Positions 32,771 through 41,454 of a stretch of 64,000 bases of DNA are shown here, in pieces. This stretch comes from Piscinibacter sp. XHJ-5 (GTDB lineage Bacteria; Pseudomonadota; Gammaproteobacteria; Burkholderiales; Burkholderiaceae_C), in contig NZ_CP123228.1 in the NCBI RefSeq assembly GCF_029855045.1, positions 1,798,001-1,862,000 on the forward strand. The letters run 5' to 3'. Positions within the stretch are counted from its first letter, which is position 1; every line of letters starts with the position of its first letter. Under the pieces are notes generated by a model. It was given only the letters and a program-made list of their open reading frames with translations. It did not search any database and had not been told where the DNA came from. The position numbers were made by a program, and so were the translations under genes.

Positions 32771-33754
32771 TCATTCCAGCGTGATGTTGGCCTTCTTCGC
32801 GAGGCGGGCGTAACGCTCCTGCTCGGTCTTGAAGAACTGTGCCGACGCTTCGGGCGTCATGGGGTTGATGACATTCTCCTGCTTGGCCATCGCTTCCTTC
32901 GCCTCCGGCAGGGCGAACGCGTTCACCACCGCGGTGTGCAGTCGCTTGACCTCTGCGGGCGGCATCCTGGCCGGCCCGATCACCGCGAACCAGCCGGCGA
33001 TGTCGACGTCGGGAAACCCTTGCTCCGCGACCGTCGGAAGGTCGGGCAGCGCCGCGACGCGTTGCTTGCCCATGATGCCGATGGCGCGCAGCGCGCCGCT
33101 CTTCAGATGACCCACGACGGCGGGCAGCGCCACGACCCCGAGCTGCACCTGGCCGCCGATCAGGTCGGCCACCATCGGGCCCACGCCCTTGTACGGAATG
33201 TGGCGCACGTCCACCCCGGCGGCATCGACGAACATCTCGCCGGCGAGGTGAATGATCGTCCCGTTGCCCGAGGAACCGTAGTTGTAGGTGCCCGGCTTGG
33301 CCTTGAGGAACGCCTGCAGCTCCTTGGCGTTCTTTGCCGGCACCTGGCCCGGGTTGACCACCAGCACGAACGGCGTGGCGCCCACCACGGAGATGGGCGT
33401 GATGTCATTGAGCGCGTCGAACGGCATCTTCTTGAACACGCTGGGGTTGACGACGTGGTTGTTCGACACGACACCGATGGTCTGGCCGTCCGGCGCAGCC
33501 CTGACCACCTGCACGGTGCCCGTGGTGCCGCCGGCGCCGGGCAGGTTCTCGATGATGATGGGCTGCCCGCCGAGGGCCTTGGTCAGCGACGGACCCGCGG
33601 CGCGGATGATCGTGTCGACTCCGGAGCCGGCGCCCACCGGAAGAATCACGCGCAGCGGCTTGTCGGTGGCATGTGCGGTGGCCGCGACGGCCCAGAGGGT
33701 CAGCGTGGCGGCCATCAGGGCGGTCAGCCCGCGGCGTTGGATCGAGAGTTTCAC
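32771..33754 (-). CDS. Bug/TctC-family tripartite tricarboxylate binding protein
   Basis: A 327-residue periplasmic binding protein with a signal peptide (VKLSIQRRG, hydrophobic core to AHAT). It has the family segments [32 protein letters not shown] and [22 protein letters not shown] start at 33754 is supported by AGGAGA 6 bases upstream. No TctAB permease is adjacent. The location between a CoA-transferase and HPPD suggests it binds an aromatic or dicarboxylic acid fed into this pathway. Confidence 0.92.
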   Translation of the reverse strand: MKLSIQRRGLTALMAATLTLWAVAATAHATDKPLRVILPVGAGSGVDTIIRAAGPSLTKALGGQPIIIENLPGAGGTTGTVQVVRAAPDGQTIGVVSNNHVVNPSVFKKMPFDALNDITPISVVGATPFVLVVNPGQVPAKNAKELQAFLKAKPGTYNYGSSGNGTIIHLAGEMFVDAAGVDVRHIPYKGVGPMVADLIGGQVQLGVVALPAVVGHLKSGALRAIGIMGKQRVAALPDLPTVAEQGFPDVDIAGWFAVIGPARMPPAEVKRLHTAVVNAFALPEAKEAMAKQENVINPMTPEASAQFFKTEQERYARLAKKANITLE

Positions 33755-33762
33755 TTTTGTCT

Positions 33763-33774
33763 CCTGTTCGGAAA
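33763..33774. promoter_or_regulatory. Possible LysR-related site upstream of the Bug gene
   Basis: CCTGTTCGGAAA here is identical over 12 bases to 36043-36054 in the LysR intergenic region and in the same orientation. It overlaps the ribosome site of the Bug gene, so it may be coincidental or an internal control site. Confidence 0.3.
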
Positions 33775-33792
33775 TGGAAGATCGATGCCGCA

Positions 33793-34986
33793 TCAGGCGG
33801 CACGTCCGGCCGCGAGTCGGGCCAGGATTTCGTCCGTGTGCTCGCCGACCCGGGGCAGGGGCTGGCGCACGCCGGGGCGGCGTCCGCCGAGGGTCAGCGG
33901 CAGCAGCACCACGTCGGTCGTGCCGCCGTCGTCGGTCTGCATGGGCACGAGACCGCCACTCGCCTTCAGGTGCGGGTCATCGACCAGCTGTTCGGGACGC
34001 ATGATCGGCGCATACGGGATGCCGGCGGCCTCGAGCTTCGGCGACAACTCGTCGATGCGGTGGTGGCGCAGCACCTCGCCCAGACGCTCGAGCAACTCGG
34101 GACGCACGGCCACGCGCTTGGCGTTGTCCGAGAGGGCCGGGTCGTTCGCCAGCTCCGGCGCCTCGATCACGCGGCACAGGGTCAGGAACTGCTTGTCGCT
34201 CACCGCGCCGATGAACAACTGCTGGTCGTCGGCCAGCGTGAACACGTCGTACACGCTCCACGCCGACACGCGCGAGGGCATCGGCGGCGGCGGCTCGCCG
34301 GTCATGGAGAACTGCTGCATGTGCTGCGACGACAGGAAGACGCAGTTCTCGAACAGCGCGCTCTGGATCTCCTGGCCGCGGCCGGTCGTTTCGCGCTCGC
34401 GCAGTGCCGCCAGCACGCCGATGGCGCCGAACATGCCGCCCATGATGTCGTTCACGCTGGTGCCGGCCCGCAGGGGCCGTCCCTTCGGGCCGGTCATGTA
34501 CGACAGCCCGCCCATCATCTGCACGACCTCGTCGAGCGCGAGGCGCTTCTCGTACGGTCCGGGCAGGAAGCCCTTGTGCGAGACGTAGATGAGCCGCGGG
34601 AACTGCCTGGACAGCGTGTCGTAGTCGAGCCCCAGCGAGCTCATCAGGCCCGGGCGGAAGTTCTCGAGCACGACATCGGACTGGCCGACCAGATCGATCG
34701 CGGTCGCACGGCCCTCGGGCGTGTTGATGTCGAGGACGACGCTCTTCTTGTTGCGGTTGAACGAACGGAAGAAACCGATGCCGAGTCCCGGCAGCTTGCG
34801 CGTCTTGTCGCCCCCCGGAGGCTCGACCTTGATCACCTCGGCGCCGAGGTCGGCCAGGATCATTCCGCAGGTGGGGCCCATGACCATGTGGGTGAATTCG
34901 ACGACACGCAGGCCGGCCAAGGGCAGGGCTGCTTCATGGCGGTCGCCGTCGAGGGACGAGAGGCCGGTGGAAGGGGTGTTGCTCAT
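33793..34986 (-). CDS. CaiB/BaiF class III CoA-transferase
   Basis: A 397-residue family III CoA-transferase with GLRVVEFTHMVMGPTCG, ADLGAEVIKVEPPGGD and the catalytic-aspartate segment LALDEVVQMMGGLSYMTGP. It follows the HMG-CoA lyase gene by 10 bases and ends 38 bases before the Bug gene start. CoA-transferase next to an HMG-CoA lyase suggests activation of a hydroxy-methyl dicarboxylic acid followed by retro-aldol cleavage. The substrate is inferred, not visible. Confidence 0.9.
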   Translation of the reverse strand: MSNTPSTGLSSLDGDRHEAALPLAGLRVVEFTHMVMGPTCGMILADLGAEVIKVEPPGGDKTRKLPGLGIGFFRSFNRNKKSVVLDINTPEGRATAIDLVGQSDVVLENFRPGLMSSLGLDYDTLSRQFPRLIYVSHKGFLPGPYEKRLALDEVVQMMGGLSYMTGPKGRPLRAGTSVNDIMGGMFGAIGVLAALRERETTGRGQEIQSALFENCVFLSSQHMQQFSMTGEPPPPMPSRVSAWSVYDVFTLADDQQLFIGAVSDKQFLTLCRVIEAPELANDPALSDNAKRVAVRPELLERLGEVLRHHRIDELSPKLEAAGIPYAPIMRPEQLVDDPHLKASGGLVPMQTDDGGTTDVVLLPLTLGGRRPGVRQPLPRVGEHTDEILARLAAGRAA

Positions 34987-34996
34987 GATGGGGTGC

Positions 34997-35944
34997 TCAG
35001 GCCGCGGCGGCGGTGGACGAAGAGGGGTGGAAGGTCTTGGGCAGTCCCGACAGCCACAGCGAGCCGTGCAGCGTCTCATCGGGCAGCCAGGCGGCGACCT
35101 TGGCCCGCAAGGCGAGCAACCTGTCGATGTCGATGCCGGTCTCGACGCCCATGGTGGACAGCATGAAGGCCAGGTCCTCGCTCGATGCGTTGCCGCTCGC
35201 GCCCGGCGCGTGCGGGCAGCCGCCGATGCCGGCCAGCGTGGCATCGAAGCGGTCGACGCCGGTCTCGAGCGCCGCATAGACGTTGGCCAGCGCGAGGCCG
35301 CGGGTGTCGTGGAAATGGCCGCAGAAGAAGCGGTCGCCGGCGATGGCGCGGGCCTTCTCGAACAGCTCGCGCACGGCGGCGGGACCTGCGTAGCCGACGG
35401 TGTCGGCGATGCTCACGCGGTCGGCGCCGGCATCCAGCAGGGCCTGCATGCAGCGCAGCACCTCGCTTTGCGCCACGTCGCCCTGGATCGTGCAGCCGAA
35501 GGCGGTGCCGATGCCACCCTCGATCAGCGTCTTCGATGCGGCCGCATCGCGCGCCGCCCGGATGCGCGCCACTTCGGCGACCACCTCGTCCGGCGTCTTG
35601 CGCAGGTTGGCCAGGCTGTGGGCATGGCTGGCCGACAGCGGTACCAGCAGCAGGTCGGCTTTCGACTCGATCGCGCGCTCGGCACCCTTGAGGTTGGGCA
35701 CCAGCACCGACACGACGAGGCCGGGCAGGGTCTTGGCGAAGGACACCAGCTCGCCGGTGTCGGCCAGCTGCGGCAGCAGCTTCGCGGGCACGAAGGAGCC
35801 GACCTCGATTTCGCGCTGGCCCGCGTCGTAGGCGTCGCGGATCCACTCGCGCTTGCGTTCGGTGGACAGGATCGTGCGAATGCTCTGCAGGCCGTCGCGC
35901 AGGCCGACCTCGCGAATGACGACGTGGGAAGGGAAAGCGGGCAT
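34997..35944 (-). CDS. Hydroxymethylglutaryl-CoA lyase family protein
   Basis: A 315-residue TIM-barrel lyase that cleaves 3-hydroxy-3-methylglutaryl-CoA-like substrates to acetyl-CoA and a keto acid. It shows VVIREVGLRDGLQS with the metal-binding Asp of RDGLQ, FHDTRGLALAN with its metal His, and the signature GIGGCPHAPGASGN with the catalytic cysteine loop. It is first gene of the minus-strand operon and is divergent from the lysR gene at 36080, its likely regulator. Relatives acting on citramalyl-CoA or related esters are also possible. Confidence 0.9.
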   Translation of the reverse strand: MPAFPSHVVIREVGLRDGLQSIRTILSTERKREWIRDAYDAGQREIEVGSFVPAKLLPQLADTGELVSFAKTLPGLVVSVLVPNLKGAERAIESKADLLLVPLSASHAHSLANLRKTPDEVVAEVARIRAARDAAASKTLIEGGIGTAFGCTIQGDVAQSEVLRCMQALLDAGADRVSIADTVGYAGPAAVRELFEKARAIAGDRFFCGHFHDTRGLALANVYAALETGVDRFDATLAGIGGCPHAPGASGNASSEDLAFMLSTMGVETGIDIDRLLALRAKVAAWLPDETLHGSLWLSGLPKTFHPSSSTAAAA

Positions 35945-36020
35945 GCCTTTGTCTCCGGGTTGCCAGTCTGTAGCGCTGACGATGCATTGACTTTAGGCTT
36001 TCCATTCGAACTATCCAGAG

Positions 36021-36056
36021 GTATTTCGGAAGGTCCAGGTTTCCTGTTCGGAAACG
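36021..36056. promoter_or_regulatory. Candidate LysR binding region
   Basis: Between the divergent HMG-CoA lyase and lysR genes lie TTTCGGAA (36024-36031) and an inverted repeat TTTCC-TGTTC-GGAAA (36040-36054), about one and a half helical turns apart. The second contains the 12-mer also seen at 33763. Position and symmetry fit a LysR-type recognition site. Confidence 0.45.
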
Positions 36057-36079
36057 CAAAATTGCGCCATCATCCGGCC

Positions 36080-36994
36080 ATGCGCGACATCGACCTGAAG
36101 ACCTTGCGCCTCCTCGTCGCGGTGTGCGACCACCAGAACATGGCGCGTGCCGCCGAGCAGGAGCACATCGAGCCGTCGGCGATCAGCAAGCGGATCGCCC
36201 AGCTGGAGAACGACCTCGGAACACCGCTCCTGCTGCGCGCCCGGCGCGGCGTGCATCCCACGCCGGCCGGTCTCGCGCTGCTGGAACACGCGCGCAACGT
36301 GCTGTTCACGATGGAGCGCATGGCCAACGATGTCGCGGCGTTCGGCAGCGGCATCAAGGGCCATGTCCGATTGGTGGCGACGGCCTCGGCGATCGCGGAG
36401 TCGCTGCTGGACGACATCGCCTCGTTCATGCGCGAGGCGGCCAACCGCAACATCAAGGTCGACATCGAGGAGCGTCTCTCGCGCGACCTGGTCCGCCAGA
36501 TCCGCGACGGCTCGGCGTCGGTCGGGGTGTGCTGGGACAGCGTCGACTTCGAAGGCTTGCAGCACCGCCCCTACCGCCGCGATCGACTGGCGCTGGCGGT
36601 CCATCCGGACCATCCGCTCGCCGGCCGGAAGTCGCTGCGCTTCGAGCAGACGCTGGATCACGACCACGTGGGCCTGCCGCCGACGGCCGCGGTGAACGCC
36701 ATGCTGCAGCGAGCCGCGGCGCGCGCAGGTCGAACGGTCTCGTACCGCGTCATCGTGTCGAACTTCGATGCGGCGTTCCGCGTCGTCGCAGCCAACCTCG
36801 CCATCAGTGTGGTTCCGGTCGAGGTCGGCGCCACTTTCGCCGGGATGCTGGGCATCAAGATCATTCCTCTGTCCGATGCATGGACGGAGCGAAGCTTCGC
36901 GGTCTGCTTCCAGAAGTTCGAGGCGCTTCAGCCCGCATCGCAACGCATGGTCGACCACCTCGTCCAGCGCGCAGCGCAAGTGGCCAAGGCATGA
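36080..36994 (+). CDS. LysR-family transcriptional regulator
   Basis: A 304-residue LysR regulator. The N-terminal helix-turn-helix (about 1-60) reads LKTLRLLVAVCDHQNMARAA, then EPSAISKRIAQLENDLGTPL. The C-terminal part is the periplasmic-binding-protein-like effector domain. It is divergent from the HMG-CoA lyase operon and overlaps the cidA/lrgA gene by ATGA, so it is co-transcribed with that pair. It may control the catabolic operon, the CidA/LrgB pair, or both. Confidence 0.92.
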   Translation: MRDIDLKTLRLLVAVCDHQNMARAAEQEHIEPSAISKRIAQLENDLGTPLLLRARRGVHPTPAGLALLEHARNVLFTMERMANDVAAFGSGIKGHVRLVATASAIAESLLDDIASFMREAANRNIKVDIEERLSRDLVRQIRDGSASVGVCWDSVDFEGLQHRPYRRDRLALAVHPDHPLAGRKSLRFEQTLDHDHVGLPPTAAVNAMLQRAAARAGRTVSYRVIVSNFDAAFRVVAANLAISVVPVEVGATFAGMLGIKIIPLSDAWTERSFAVCFQKFEALQPASQRMVDHLVQRAAQVAKA

Positions 36995-37356
36995 CGGCGC
37001 TTCGCGGCCTGGCGCTGTTGCTGCTGTTGCAGGCGGCCGGCGAGGCGTTGGCGCATTCGCTCGCGCTGGCGGTTCCGGGCCCGGTGATCGGCCTGATGCT
37101 GTTGCTGCCCGCACTGCAGCTGTCATGGATTCGTACGCCGGTGGCCGCCGCGGCGGAGCTCTTGCTGGCGCACCTGTCGCTGCTGTTCGTGCCCGTCGGT
37201 GTGGGCGTCATCACGCACCTCGGCCTGGTGTCCCAGTACGGCATTCAGCTGCTCGTCGTGATCGTGCTCTCCACATGGATCGGCATGGCCGTGACGGCCA
37301 TCGTGTTGCGAGCGCTGATGCGCGAGGAATCGGCGAAGGAGAAGCCCGGTGACTGA
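36991..37356 (+). CDS. CidA/LrgA-family holin-like membrane protein
   Basis: A 121-residue protein with four predicted membrane helices and the CidA/LrgA signatures GPVIGLMLLLPAL and HLSLLFVPVGVGVITH. Such proteins act with LrgB in export of small carboxylates such as pyruvate, or in control of murein hydrolases and cell lysis. The ATG overlaps the lysR stop and its end overlaps the lrgB start by 8 bases, giving a tight three-gene unit. Confidence 0.88.
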   Translation: MTALRGLALLLLLQAAGEALAHSLALAVPGPVIGLMLLLPALQLSWIRTPVAAAAELLLAHLSLLFVPVGVGVITHLGLVSQYGIQLLVVIVLSTWIGMAVTAIVLRALMREESAKEKPGD

Positions 37357-38065
37357 CTTCGTCCAGCTGTGGGTCTACCTGTCGTCGACACCGCTGTTCG
37401 GGCTGACGGCGACCCTGGTCACTTATGTCGCGGCCCAGGCGCTCTACGACCGGATGGGCCGCGCCCCGTGGGCGAATCCGGTCCTGTGGTCGGTGGCGTC
37501 GATCGGCCTCGTCCTGCTCGCGACCGGCACCGCGTACCCGACCTATTTCGCCGGCGCCCAGTTCGTACATGTCCTGCTCGGTCCGGCCGTCGTCGCCCTC
37601 GGTTGGCCGCTGTGGGTGCGCCGCGCGGAGGTCCGCCGGCGCGGGGTGGCACTGACCTTGGCGGCGGTGGCCGGCGGCGTGTGCGCCGCGGGAAGCGCCG
37701 TGGGTCTCGCGTGGTTGTTCGGCATGCCGGTGGATGTGCTGCTCTCGCTCGCGCCGAAGTCGGTGACGGCGCCGGTGGCGATGGGCATTGCAGAACGCCT
37801 GGGCGGTGTTCCTGCGCTCGCAGCCGTGTTCGCCGTCCTGACCGGCATGGTGGGTGCCTTGTCGGCCAAGGTCCTTTTCGGCTTGCTGCGGATCGATTCG
37901 TGGGCCGTGCGCGGGTTTGCGCTGGGGACGGCGTCACACGGCATCGGCGCCGCGAGAGCGCTGCAGGTTCATCCCGACGCCGGTGCCTATGCCGGCATCG
38001 CGCTCGGTCTGCAGGTGCTGCTGGCGTCCCTGTTGATGCCCTTCGTCGTTCGCTGGATGCCTTGA
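37349..38065 (+). CDS. lrgB: LrgB-family membrane protein
   Basis: A 238-residue LrgB/CidB protein with about six to seven membrane helices. Family segments include LGPAVVALGWPLWVRR, SLAPKSVTAPVAMGIAERLGG and GFALGTASHGIGAARAL. It begins with GTG inside the end of the cidA/lrgA gene. It acts with CidA/LrgA, possibly as a small-acid exporter. It ends 61 bases before the convergent galactonate dehydratase gene. Confidence 0.9.
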   Translation: MTDFVQLWVYLSSTPLFGLTATLVTYVAAQALYDRMGRAPWANPVLWSVASIGLVLLATGTAYPTYFAGAQFVHVLLGPAVVALGWPLWVRRAEVRRRGVALTLAAVAGGVCAAGSAVGLAWLFGMPVDVLLSLAPKSVTAPVAMGIAERLGGVPALAAVFAVLTGMVGALSAKVLFGLLRIDSWAVRGFALGTASHGIGAARALQVHPDAGAYAGIALGLQVLLASLLMPFVVRWMP

Positions 38066-38126
38066 CCGTCAGGTCGGCCACGACGCTGTGTGCGTGCCCG
38101 GGTCGATGGCGATCATGTCGGCGGGC

Positions 38127-39275
38127 TCACCACTCGGCGACGCTGCCGTCGGCATGTCGCCACACCGGGTTGTGCCAATCGGGCGCGTTGCGGCTCGCAT
38201 GGACGACACGCTCTTCATCCACTTCGACGCCGAGGCCGGGCCTGGGCAGGGCATGGATGTAGCCGCCGTCGATGCGGAAGTCGTCCTTGTTGATGACGTA
38301 GTCGAGCAGCTCCGCATCGCGGTTGTAGTGGATGCCCATGCTCTGCTCCTGCAGCACGGCGTTGTAGGCGACGAAGTCGACCTGCAGGCAGGCGGCCAGC
38401 GCGACCGGGCCCAGCGGGCAATGCGGCGCGATCGCGACGTCGTAGGCCTCGGCCATCGCGGCGATCTTGTGGCACTCGGTGATGCCGCCCGCGTGCGAGA
38501 GGTCGGGCTGCAGGATCGCGATGCCGCCGTCGTGCAGCACGCGCTTGATCTCGAAGCGCGAGTACATGCGCTCGCCGGCGGCCAGCGGGATGGAGGTGCT
38601 CGCCGCGAGACGCGGATAGTGCTCGGCCTGCTCGGCGAGCACCGGCTCCTCGACGAACAGCGGGCGGAAAGGCTCCAGCGCCTTCAGCAGCGGCTTGGCC
38701 ATCGGCGCGGCGGCGCGGCCGTGGAAGTCGAGCCCGAAGCTGACCCGCGAGCCGAGCGCGTCGTGCACGCCGGCGATCTTGGACACGGCCGCGTCGATCG
38801 CCCTCGGCGTGTCGAGCATGGCCATCTCCTCGCTGCCGTTCAGCTTGAAGGTGTCGAAGCCGCCTTCCATCAGGCGCTGCATGTGCTCGACGATGTCGCC
38901 CGGCCGGTCGCCGCCGACCCAGCTGTAGACCTTCATCTTGTCGCGCACCTTGCCGCCGAGCAGCTCGTACACCGGCACGCCGAGCGCCTTGCCCTTGATG
39001 TCCCACAGCGCCTGGTCGATGCCGGCGATGGCGCTCATCAGGATCGCCCCGCCGCGATAGAAGTGGCCGCGGTACATCGTCTGCCAGAGGTCGTTGATGC
39101 GCGTCGGGTCCTGGCCGATCAGCGTCTCGCCGAACTCCTGCACCGCCGTCTCCACGGTGCGGGCACGGCCCTCGAGGACGGGCTCGCCCCAGCCGCTGAT
39201 GCCTTCGTCGGTCTCGATCTTGAGGAACATCCAGCGCGGTGCGACGCGGTAGGTGGCGAAGCGGGTGATCTTCAT
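38127..39275 (-). CDS. dgoD: D-galactonate dehydratase
   Basis: A 382-residue enolase-superfamily enzyme, the exact length of Escherichia coli DgoD, dehydrating D-galactonate to 2-keto-3-deoxygalactonate. The N-terminal capping domain ends near 125. The barrel holds FGLDFHGRA (metal Asp and catalytic His), FVEEPV (metal Glu), AAGERM (metal Glu) and [10 protein letters not shown] (second catalytic His). The start overlaps the DgoA stop by ATGA. It is the last gene of the long sugar-acid operon. Confidence 0.94.
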   Translation of the reverse strand: MKITRFATYRVAPRWMFLKIETDEGISGWGEPVLEGRARTVETAVQEFGETLIGQDPTRINDLWQTMYRGHFYRGGAILMSAIAGIDQALWDIKGKALGVPVYELLGGKVRDKMKVYSWVGGDRPGDIVEHMQRLMEGGFDTFKLNGSEEMAMLDTPRAIDAAVSKIAGVHDALGSRVSFGLDFHGRAAAPMAKPLLKALEPFRPLFVEEPVLAEQAEHYPRLAASTSIPLAAGERMYSRFEIKRVLHDGGIAILQPDLSHAGGITECHKIAAMAEAYDVAIAPHCPLGPVALAACLQVDFVAYNAVLQEQSMGIHYNRDAELLDYVINKDDFRIDGGYIHALPRPGLGVEVDEERVVHASRNAPDWHNPVWRHADGSVAEW

Positions 39276-39889
39276 GGGGTGGTCGCGTCGCGGTACGCGG
39301 CGACGAAGTTGCGGGCTCGCGCCGCGGTGCGCGCGACGTCCTGGCCGGGTTGGTAGAGGTCGCCGCCGAGCCCCGCGCCGATGCAGCCGGCGCGCAGGTA
39401 TTCGGCGAGGTTGTCGGGCGTGATGCCGCCGACCGCGAAGATGGGCACCGCCGGCAGGACGGCACGCAAGGCCTTCACGTGGCCGGGGCCGTAGGTGGTG
39501 GCGGGAAAGACTTTCAAGGCTTGCGCGCCGGCGTCGAGCGCATCGAAGGCCTCGCTCGCGGTGGCGAATCCGGCAGCCACCCACAACCCTTGCTGAACCG
39601 CGTGCCGGATCAGCGACGGGCGGGTGTTCGGGGTGACCACGAGGCGGCCGCCGGCAGCGGCCAGCGTGTCGACATCGGCATCGCGCAGCACGGTGCCGCC
39701 GCCGACCAGGGCGGAGGCGCCGCACGCCTGCGCGACGCGGTTCACGCTGGTGCGCCAGTCGGGCGAGTTGAGCGGGATCTCGATCGCGTCGAAGCCGGCA
39801 TCGACCAGCGCGCTCGCGTGCGCGACCGCTTCGTCCGGAAGGATGCCGCGCAGGATGGCGATCAGCGGCAGTCGGGTCGGCCAGGTCAT
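39272..39889 (-). CDS. dgoA: 2-dehydro-3-deoxy-6-phosphogalactonate aldolase
   Basis: A 205-residue class I aldolase with E37 (IEIPLNSP) and the Schiff-base K126 ([12 protein letters not shown]), both at the Escherichia coli DgoA positions. It cleaves KDPGal to pyruvate and glyceraldehyde-3-phosphate, completing the De Ley-Doudoroff route with DgoD and the PfkB-type kinase of this operon. The start overlaps the gluconokinase stop by ATGA. Confidence 0.94.
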   Translation of the reverse strand: MTWPTRLPLIAILRGILPDEAVAHASALVDAGFDAIEIPLNSPDWRTSVNRVAQACGASALVGGGTVLRDADVDTLAAAGGRLVVTPNTRPSLIRHAVQQGLWVAAGFATASEAFDALDAGAQALKVFPATTYGPGHVKALRAVLPAVPIFAVGGITPDNLAEYLRAGCIGAGLGGDLYQPGQDVARTAARARNFVAAYRDATTP

Positions 39890-40392
39890 GTCGACGCTTC
39901 CTTTCGAAGCCATGCGCAAACGTCGCGGCGAAGATCTTCGAGCGGAGCCCGCGCGTCGACGCGCAGGACACCCGGCTCGCCGAGCGGCGGCTCGAGCGTG
40001 GCGAACTGGCTGTCCACCAGGTCGGCGGAGAAGAAGTGGGCGGCGCCGCGGCCCGCGACGCGCCGCAGCGCTTCGTCGCGCGGGATGTCGAGAAAGACGA
40101 AGCGCAGGCCCGGCGAAGCGGCGCGCAGCCTGTCGCGATAGGCGCGCTTGAGCGCCGAGCAGGTGAGCACCACGCCGTCGGGATAGGCGCGCAGCTGCTC
40201 GCCGAGCGTGGTAAGCCACTCGACGCGATCGGCGTCGGTCAGCGGCACGCCGACGGTCATCTTCTGGCGGTTGCCGGGCGGATGGAAGTCGTCGCCCTCG
40301 ACCAGCGGCAGGCCGGCGTCGGCAGCGACGGCCGCGGCCACGCTCGACTTGCCGCAGCCGGCCACTCCCATGAAGACGACGGATGCCGCCAT
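39886..40392 (-). CDS. gntK: Gluconokinase
   Basis: A 168-residue carbohydrate kinase with P-loop GVAGCGKSS (9-17), the gluconate-binding [14 protein letters not shown] and [16 protein letters not shown]. It phosphorylates gluconate to 6-phosphogluconate. In the operon it would finish the idonate branch: the IdnD-like dehydrogenase makes 5-ketogluconate and the IdnO-like SDR reduces it to gluconate. It starts 10 bases after the DctP gene. Confidence 0.94.
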   Translation of the reverse strand: MAASVVFMGVAGCGKSSVAAAVAADAGLPLVEGDDFHPPGNRQKMTVGVPLTDADRVEWLTTLGEQLRAYPDGVVLTCSALKRAYRDRLRAASPGLRFVFLDIPRDEALRRVAGRGAAHFFSADLVDSQFATLEPPLGEPGVLRVDARAPLEDLRRDVCAWLRKEAST

Positions 40393-40402
40393 GGCGCACC
40401 GA

Positions 40403-41425
40403 TCAGCGGCGGCCCGCGCGGAACTTCTGCAGCTCGCCGTAGACCGACTGCACGAACTCCTTGCCGATGGTCTCGGAGTTCTTGTCGATCACGGGCTGCA
40501 CGGCGCTGCGGATCTTCTCGAGCTCCGACGCCGGCATCTCGGTCACGCTCATGCCCTTGTCCTTCAGCTGCGAAACGACGTCGGCGGCCTGCCGCACCTC
40601 CTCGCTGCGCTCGAATGTGCGGGTTTCTTCGGCCACCTTCTGCACCGCAGCTTGCTGCTCGGGCGTGAGGCTGCCCCACCACTTCCTGGACGCCACGAGC
40701 GCTACCGGCGTGTAGACGTGATTGGTGATCGTCAGGTATTTCTGCACCTCGAACATCTTGTTGGCGTACATGTCGACCACTGGATGCTCGTAGCCGTCAA
40801 GGGCCTTGATCTCCAATGCGGGGTAGACCTCCGTGAACGCCATGGGCACCGCGTTCATGCCCATCGCGTTGAAGCTCGCCAGCGCCATCGGGCTCTGCAT
40901 CACACGCACCTTCAGGCCCTTCATGTCGGCCATGGTGTTGAGCGGGCGCTTGCTGTTCGACATGTTCCGGAACGCGCCGCCGGCCCAGACCAGCCCGTGC
41001 ATGTTCATGTCGCCCAAGCCGTCGAGCAGCTTGCGGCCGATGGGGCCGTCGAGCACGTAGGCCGCCTCGGCGTCGGTGCCGAACAGGAATGGGAAGTCGA
41101 AGATCTGCAGCTCCTTCTTGCGCGCTGCGATGGGCGATACCGCGCCGAGGTAAAGGTCCTGCACGCCGCTCTGCACCGCGATCAGCATCTTGTCCTCGGA
41201 GCCGAGCGTCGCGCTGCCGTAGACGTCGATCGCCACCTTGCCGTTGGTCGCCTTGGCCACGCCGGCGGCGAACTGCTTCATCGCGACGGCGCGCGGGTGG
41301 GAGTCGGCGAACGAATGGCCGAGCTTCGCCTTCTTGACATCCTGGGCCGCTGCGATCGATGTGCAGGCGAGCAGGAAGGTGGCGGCCAGCGCCTTGCCGA
41401 TGACGCGGCGGGTGGGTGACTTCAT
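40403..41425 (-). CDS. TRAP transporter solute-binding protein DctP (second copy)
   Basis: A 340-residue periplasmic DctP protein. It has a signal peptide (KSPTRRVIGKALAATFLLA to IAAAQ), the opening KAKLGHSFADSHPRAVAM and the ligand-clamp segment LKVRVMQSPMALASFNAMG with its conserved Arg. It is clearly paralogous to the DctP at 45402-46427 (shared VTNHVYTPVALVAS or a close match). It lies five genes away from that copy but in the same operon, and no second QM pair is present. It probably offers a second ligand specificity to the single permease. Confidence 0.92.
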   Translation of the reverse strand: MKSPTRRVIGKALAATFLLACTSIAAAQDVKKAKLGHSFADSHPRAVAMKQFAAGVAKATNGKVAIDVYGSATLGSEDKMLIAVQSGVQDLYLGAVSPIAARKKELQIFDFPFLFGTDAEAAYVLDGPIGRKLLDGLGDMNMHGLVWAGGAFRNMSNSKRPLNTMADMKGLKVRVMQSPMALASFNAMGMNAVPMAFTEVYPALEIKALDGYEHPVVDMYANKMFEVQKYLTITNHVYTPVALVASRKWWGSLTPEQQAAVQKVAEETRTFERSEEVRQAADVVSQLKDKGMSVTEMPASELEKIRSAVQPVIDKNSETIGKEFVQSVYGELQKFRAGRR

Positions 41426-41454
41426 GGCGGTTGTCTCGCGGTTGAGAAGAAGAT

